Of a stretch of 10,138 nucleotides of DNA, positions 6,571 through 10,138 are shown one piece after another; position 1 is the first letter of the stretch, and every line of letters begins with the position of its first letter. The stretch spans positions 1 through 10,138 of the forward strand of contig DAOUVR010000025.1 of NCBI GenBank assembly GCA_030667555.1, read 5' to 3'. The notes beneath the pieces were generated by a model. The model was not told the origin of the DNA, searched no databases, and saw nothing but the letters and a program-made list of their open reading frames with translations. This DNA comes from Dehalococcoidia bacterium. Lineage in GTDB: Bacteria > Chloroflexota > Dehalococcoidia > E44-bin15. The translations under genes were made by a program, and so were the position numbers.

Positions 6571-7185
6571 TCATTTTTGGATACCACCGCGGCGTCGGAG
6601 TAGTGTCTTTATTTCTTCTGCTTCATCAAGCAGTTCTTGTGCGGGAATATCAGGCAGCGAAGCGGCAAGGGCCACGGTGGGCGAAACCTCTTCTGCCATT
6701 ACCGTATTGAAGAGATCGCCGAAGAACCCATCGTCCTCATTCGATGGCCTGTCGACCTTTTCATCTGTTGCGCACGGCGCTTCCACTTCGCTGGATGCTT
6801 CCTTACCTGGTTCAATCGATAGCTCCTGCGGTTTGCCTAATTGGACACCCTGAACCACGACGCCTCCCTCAGCCGTTGCCCCTTGATTTTCCTCGCTCTC
6901 TATTTGGGTCAGGCTGGCGTCTCCTGACACATGCTGAGTACTGATGGTGTTTTCCTCGTCATGCCCTGGCTCTGATTCCCTTTCTTCTCTCAGCCGTTTC
7001 ATCCTCAGCAATTCCTCGCCGCTACCGCTTCTTTGGCGCTTGTTTGCATCTTCAATGTGTTTTTGCTTTGCGGTCACAACGGCTTTCTTTGCCGATTTCT
7101 GTTTTCTGGCGTCATGAGTTTTATTGCTCTGACGCTTTTTTTTGAAGCGCCCGCGTGAGTTAGAAATTGAGGAAATTAGAGACAT
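6571..7185 (-). CDS. Charged, probably disordered protein encoded after arlI
   Basis: I do not recognise this 204-residue protein. Its start at 7185 is well supported by AGGAG 8 bases upstream. It is the last gene of the operon, 60 bases after arlI, where arlJ would normally stand, but it has no membrane segment and cannot be ArlJ. The charge is strongly split: residues 11-66 are Lys/Arg-rich (RFKKKRQSNKTHDARKQK and similar) and residues 67-152 are Glu/Asp-rich and of low complexity. Residues 153-198 look ordered and amphipathic helical, with FFGDLFNTVMAEEV and PAQELLDEAEEIKTLLRRR. Such a layout suits an adaptor with a basic tail, a flexible spacer and a C-terminal docking helix. An ArlC/D/E-like accessory or stator role is conceivable from position alone; no signature motif of those families is evident. 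Confidence 0.7.
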   Translation of the reverse strand: MSLISSISNSRGRFKKKRQSNKTHDARKQKSAKKAVVTAKQKHIEDANKRQRSGSGEELLRMKRLREERESEPGHDEENTISTQHVSGDASLTQIESEENQGATAEGGVVVQGVQLGKPQELSIEPGKEASSEVEAPCATDEKVDRPSNEDDGFFGDLFNTVMAEEVSPTVALAASLPDIPAQELLDEAEEIKTLLRRRGGIQK

Positions 7186-7245
7186 CTGAGCATCTCCTTA
7201 CCTTGATATTTGCAGTGCACGATATTTGTTCACTGCTCTGCCTTA

Positions 7246-9018
7246 TTATCTAAAATGACCATCGCGATAAGCCTTGGAGAGGACGGCGTAAATTTCATAG
7301 AAGTTGGTCATATTCCGTTCCTGTAGACGCCGCAATACCTCGGCCCGCAGCTTTATCTGATCGTATATCTTCCGTCTGTCGTTACGCGGGATGCCGCGCC
7401 TGGGAGCGATCTTCTCCTCCAGCAGGTAGGAGTTCATGTATCCCTGGAACTTGAAGGCATCCTCCACCGGGTCCCAGACGAAGGCCTCGATAAAGGAAAA
7501 TGAATCCGAAATCGAATCATAGCCGACTATCTCGTTTACGCTGGTTATGCGCCTGGCCGTTTTCCCATTGGGTAGATGAACCATCTGACATATGACCACC
7601 ACGTTTAGGTTGTCAACATACGACTTGGGTACACTGATGGGGTCACCGGTAATACGTTGGACGAGCTTGGCCACCGATGCTGCGTGGAAGGTGCTCATGC
7701 AGGCATGTCCGGTCTGCATTGCTTGAAAAGCTATAGCCCCTTCTGCACCGCGGATCTCACCGACAATGATCAGGTTAGGTCTTTGTCTTAATGCAGCCTT
7801 GAGGAGGTCGAACATGGAGATATCAGATCCCCCCGAACTCTTGCTCGACCCACGGGTCACACCACGAATCCAGTTCGGATGGGGCACCTGGACCTCGGGA
7901 GTATCCTCAATGCTCACTATCTTGGCATCAGGTTGAATAAAGGTGCAAAGGGCATTCATCAGGGTTGTCTTGCCTGAAGCTGTTTCCCCCGATACGAAAA
8001 CGTTCATATGTTCCTGTAGAACCAGGGACAGATAGGCCGCCATCTCGTTGTTAAGGGTGCCCTGCTGGAGAAGCTCAATGATGCTCATGGGGATAGGTGA
8101 GAACTTACGGATGGTGAAGTTACTACCCCGCTTTGATACATCGATGCCGTAGGTTATATTGATGCGGGAGCCGTCGGGTAAGGTCGCATCAACGACAGGT
8201 TCGCGAAAGGTTACAGGATGCCCAATCTTTTCGGCGAGCCCTATGACGAACTTGTCCAGCTCCTCATGCGTATCAAATTCGATGGATGTCCTGAGCCCGC
8301 CGAAAATCCTGTGCTCCGCGAAGATAGCTCCCAAACCAGAACAAGAGATGTCCTCTATATTGGTGTCAAGAATCATGGGCTCCAATACCCCCATACCCTC
8401 TAGCTTGCGTTGGAGCAGATAACGCAGGCCTTGATACTGCATAGAGTTCACCACAATTGCACTTCGCTTCTTGCTGCCGCCTTTCGAAGATACCTGATTA
8501 CCACGCTTATTGTCACGCTGTAATGACTTGCTGCCATTGCCGCTGCGAACAGTCACCACTTTATCCACAATCTTCAGTATAGCTTCAAGCCGCTTCTCAG
8601 CGTCGTCTATGCCCTCGAGATCGTCTACATAATCAGCGATGCGATCCTCTATGTCGTCAAGAAGTTTGGCCGTTCCTATGTTCTCCATGGGGAGACTCGG
8701 CTCCACGGGTATATAGTGGTCTCGGATATCCTCATGGTTTGCCAGGATATGGATAAATGTCTTGCCATCCACGGGGTAGAGCAGGTTGGGATCCTTCTTG
8801 CCCTTCATGCTCCGATCAAGCTTCTCGTGATACTCGGGCACACCGATTTCTTTCACTGGAAGCATGTGCAAGTACTGCAGCAGGTGTAGATTGCCCTTGC
8901 ACGCTGACTTTAGCGGGGCAGACAGTTCTGGATATACGGGGCATTTACTCATGGGCACGCCGCATCTCTTCATACAGTTCCCGGGACAAAGATGTGGTTT
9001 AAACGGCAAACGAAACAA
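7246..9018 (-). CDS. arlI: Archaellum motor ATPase ArlI (FlaI) of the type II/IV secretion ATPase superfamily
   Basis: ArlI is the hexameric cytoplasmic ATPase that powers archaellum assembly and rotation together with ArlH and ArlJ. This 590-residue protein shows all superfamily motifs: Walker A GETASGKT (344-351), the Asp box SIEDTPEVQVPH (369-380), Walker B NLIIVGEIRGAEG (415-427, E421) and the His box QTGHACMSTFH (435-445). The wording around them (RGSNFTIRKFSPIPMS, PHPNWIRGVTRG) resembles archaeal FlaI more than bacterial TadA, PilB or GspE. The N-terminus carries a Cys cluster (C11, C15, C19, C26, C40), and a Lys/Ser/Gly-rich linker (about 157-187) separates the N-terminal region from the catalytic core. 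The start is TTG at 9018, chosen because AGGAGG lies 5 bases upstream; the next ATG (residue 16) would cut off two of the cysteines. The Shine-Dalgarno overlaps the arlH stop, so translation is probably coupled. A relative driving a pilus cannot be excluded, but arlH next door favours an archaellum. Confidence 0.92.
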   Translation of the reverse strand: MFRLPFKPHLCPGNCMKRCGVPMSKCPVYPELSAPLKSACKGNLHLLQYLHMLPVKEIGVPEYHEKLDRSMKGKKDPNLLYPVDGKTFIHILANHEDIRDHYIPVEPSLPMENIGTAKLLDDIEDRIADYVDDLEGIDDAEKRLEAILKIVDKVVTVRSGNGSKSLQRDNKRGNQVSSKGGSKKRSAIVVNSMQYQGLRYLLQRKLEGMGVLEPMILDTNIEDISCSGLGAIFAEHRIFGGLRTSIEFDTHEELDKFVIGLAEKIGHPVTFREPVVDATLPDGSRINITYGIDVSKRGSNFTIRKFSPIPMSIIELLQQGTLNNEMAAYLSLVLQEHMNVFVSGETASGKTTLMNALCTFIQPDAKIVSIEDTPEVQVPHPNWIRGVTRGSSKSSGGSDISMFDLLKAALRQRPNLIIVGEIRGAEGAIAFQAMQTGHACMSTFHAASVAKLVQRITGDPISVPKSYVDNLNVVVICQMVHLPNGKTARRITSVNEIVGYDSISDSFSFIEAFVWDPVEDAFKFQGYMNSYLLEEKIAPRRGIPRNDRRKIYDQIKLRAEVLRRLQERNMTNFYEIYAVLSKAYRDGHFR

Positions 9019-9023
9019 GCTGT

Positions 9024-9029
9024 CCTCCT
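9024..9029 (-). promoter_or_regulatory. Shine-Dalgarno that fixes the arlI TTG start
   Basis: AGGAGG on the minus strand overlaps the arlH stop codon TAG (9030-9028) and lies 5 bases before TTG (9018-9016). No ATG occurs at a suitable distance, so this strong site decides the unusual TTG start and ties arlI translation to arlH. Confidence 0.8.
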
Positions 9030-9744
9030 AAACTCTAGCTTTGGCAAGAGGAATAGGCCTCATGCCAATCTTGGGCTCTATTTCGAAGCTGACGACATCT
9101 CCCGTGGGGCGATCGGCACCGCGAACCTTAAGCACTTCCAGTGTTTTCACTAAACGATCCCCTATAGCTTCCAGTTTAAGTCTTAGGTGCGCATCACACA
9201 GCGAACGGGTCCTGGTAAGCACCTCTTCGTCGAAGGAGTAAGAATGTGCCACCAGGATAATAGTTCGCCCCTCGACACACAAACTCTTACACGCCGAAAA
9301 GAAATCCAAGATGGATATCGGAGTACTATGTGCAACGAGGAGAGTCAGTGAATCTACCACAACTAGTTTGAATTTCTCTGGCAAGCTTGAAAAATGCTCT
9401 AGGAGGAGGCGGAAGGGTCTATCGGTATCCTGCATAGTGCTGCGCCAGGTCAGAGGGTAGATCCGTAAATGATCGGTCAGGAAGTAATCCAGCGTGTATA
9501 GCGAAAGGGAATCCATCTGAGCAATCAGAGTTCTTACGGTATTTTCCGTGCTATAGTAGACCACATGGGTTTCTGTACAGGTCAGAGCACCATAGGTCAA
9601 ATGCTGGCTTATAACACTTTTTCCAGCATCGGAGTGACCTTCAATAAGGCATAGAGAGCCTATGGGGATACCCCCACCCAGCTTCTCGTCCAGGTCCCGC
9701 GTTCCGGTAACGATGACATTTTTTCTTTCCTCTTCCATCGTCAT
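9028..9744 (-). CDS. arlH: Archaellum protein ArlH (FlaH), KaiC/RecA-like ATP-binding regulator
   Basis: ArlH is a RecA/KaiC-fold protein that binds ATP, forms a ring under ArlI and regulates the archaellum motor. This 238-residue product has the usual family length. It opens with a KaiC-type sequence LDEKLGGGIPIGSLCLIEG, then Walker A GHSDAGKS (36-43) followed by V-I-S-Q, and a Walker B strand LVVVDSLT (127-134, D131). The C-terminal part RLKLEAIGDRLVKTLEVLKV continues into RGA and ends with a G-M-R-P-I-P element, typical of FlaH. It is a single KaiC domain, unlike the double-domain circadian KaiC. The ATG at 9744 has AGAGGT 8 bases upstream; an ATG two codons later is possible. It is followed directly by arlI with a 9-base gap. 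General KaiC-family signalling ATPases are the alternative, but the pairing with arlI makes ArlH by far the best reading. Confidence 0.9.
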   Translation of the reverse strand: MTMEEERKNVIVTGTRDLDEKLGGGIPIGSLCLIEGHSDAGKSVISQHLTYGALTCTETHVVYYSTENTVRTLIAQMDSLSLYTLDYFLTDHLRIYPLTWRSTMQDTDRPFRLLLEHFSSLPEKFKLVVVDSLTLLVAHSTPISILDFFSACKSLCVEGRTIILVAHSYSFDEEVLTRTRSLCDAHLRLKLEAIGDRLVKTLEVLKVRGADRPTGDVVSFEIEPKIGMRPIPLAKARV

Positions 9745-9768
9745 GTTAACTTACCTCTTATACATGAT

Positions 9769-9873
9769 TTACGCTACATAGCGGAGGAGTGCCTCAACGG
9801 CTTTTCTCACCGCCTCATGCGCTACGGTAATGCCGCGCTCTCCCCCCGTGTGGTCATCAACCGGAACTATCGG
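9769..9873 (-). other. Short open frame that reads like coding sequence between the 91-residue gene and arlH
   Basis: In a frame different from the 91-residue gene, this stretch encodes GERGITVAHEAVRKAVEALL and then RYVA before a TAA at 9771-9769. It looks like an amphipathic C-terminal helix rather than random sequence. The frame has no ATG, GTG or TTG start of its own. Two routes could join it to a start: a one-base indel or slip in the last codons of the 91-residue gene, or a -1 slip on the G6 run (9847-9842) from an ATG at 9857 that overlaps the upstream stop. I cannot decide between a sequencing error, a frameshift mutation and chance. Confidence 0.3.
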
Positions 9874-10132
9874 TTAGGATTCCGTGCAGTTCCAGGGTCA
9901 ACCGGCTCCACAGGTCCGCTGGACTTGCACCCGCTGGTTGTTCTGACACCACCACTGCCAGGTGCAGTATGACCTCTTTCATTTCAGAGGATAGTTGTCC
10001 ACGAACACCGTATGCTTCAAGAAAGGTAGGCAATTGTGCGGAGCCTATCTCCCTCTTAGCGACCGAAACCCAGCGTATTAGATTGGGAAGCTGGTTCGCC
10101 TGTAACATTGACCCACTCGCCTTTTCGCTCAT
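9857..10132 (-). CDS. Small helical protein upstream of arlH (possibly 5'-partial)
   Basis: I do not recognise this 91-residue protein. It is predicted all-helical and soluble: LPNLIRWVSVAKREIGSAQL (about residues 15-34) leads to PTFLEAYGVRG, then LSSEMKEVILHLAVVVSE, a Pro-containing turn and LWSRLTLELHGILTD. The W, G, Y-G and L-H patterns suggest a conserved compact domain. It precedes arlH on the same strand and is likely part of the archaellum operon, where ArlC/D/E-type stator or adaptor proteins commonly occur; I cannot show membership. The ATG at 10132 is preceded by GAGAAG at the window edge, too little to judge the ribosome site, and the frame is open to the edge, so the true start may lie outside. 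The C-terminus may also be cut short: a coding-like frame continues in another phase just downstream. Confidence 0.65.
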   Translation of the reverse strand: MSEKASGSMLQANQLPNLIRWVSVAKREIGSAQLPTFLEAYGVRGQLSSEMKEVILHLAVVVSEQPAGASPADLWSRLTLELHGILTDSSG

Positions 10133-10138
10133 CTTCTC

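Noticed and set aside
7246..9018. ATPase as a bacterial Tad or type IV pilus motor
   Set aside because: The sequence around Walker A and the Asp box reads like archaeal FlaI and an arlH gene is directly upstream; no pilin, prepilin peptidase or TadB/C gene is in the window.

Overview
The window looks like a chromosomal segment of a bacterium, most probably a Chloroflexota member (Dehalococcoidia-like). The bacterial side is shown by two HD-GYP cyclic-di-GMP phosphodiesterases, clear Shine-Dalgarno sequences, and a secreted BACON-repeat protein with Pro-Thr linkers. Against this stand two motor genes of archaeal type, arlH and arlI (formerly flaH and flaI). Archaellum-type genes are known from some Chloroflexota, which is the main reason for the phylum guess; no rRNA or tRNA is present to confirm it.

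Layout. (1) Positions 1-1951, minus strand: a secreted multidomain surface protein with a signal peptide, three BACON-like repeats, a long Pro-Thr linker, an Ig-like domain, a second Pro-Thr linker and a ZU5-like domain running off the left edge. A single in-frame TAG (1244-1246) interrupts it, yet the same frame is open on both sides. (2) 1952-2592: divergent intergenic region with four ~22-bp phased direct repeats, a candidate promoter and several hairpins. (3) 2593-3357 and 3450-6230, plus strand: two HD-GYP proteins. The first is a small soluble enzyme. The second is a 926-residue membrane sensor with two GAF-like regions, a dead and truncated histidine-kinase core, a PAS domain and a C-terminal HD-GYP domain. 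(4) 6231-6570: convergent intergenic region holding, on the minus strand, a short decayed copy of part of the large sensor. (5) 6571-10132, minus strand: an archaellum-type operon read right to left: a 91-residue helical protein at the edge, arlH, arlI (TTG start, Shine-Dalgarno overlapping the arlH stop), and a charged, probably disordered 204-residue protein. The usual next gene, arlJ (membrane platform), is not here.

How it may work together: ArlH and ArlI would form the cytoplasmic ATPase module that assembles and rotates an archaellum, or drives a related pilus. The neighbouring phosphodiesterases lower cyclic-di-GMP, which in many bacteria favours motility over attachment, and the surface protein could serve adhesion. 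The functional link is inferred only from adjacency. The most unusual points are the archaeal-type motor beside bacterial c-di-GMP enzymes, the Cys-rich N-terminus of ArlI, the missing arlJ, the kinase remnant embedded in the sensor, the sensor-derived fragment in the intergenic region, and the in-frame TAG.
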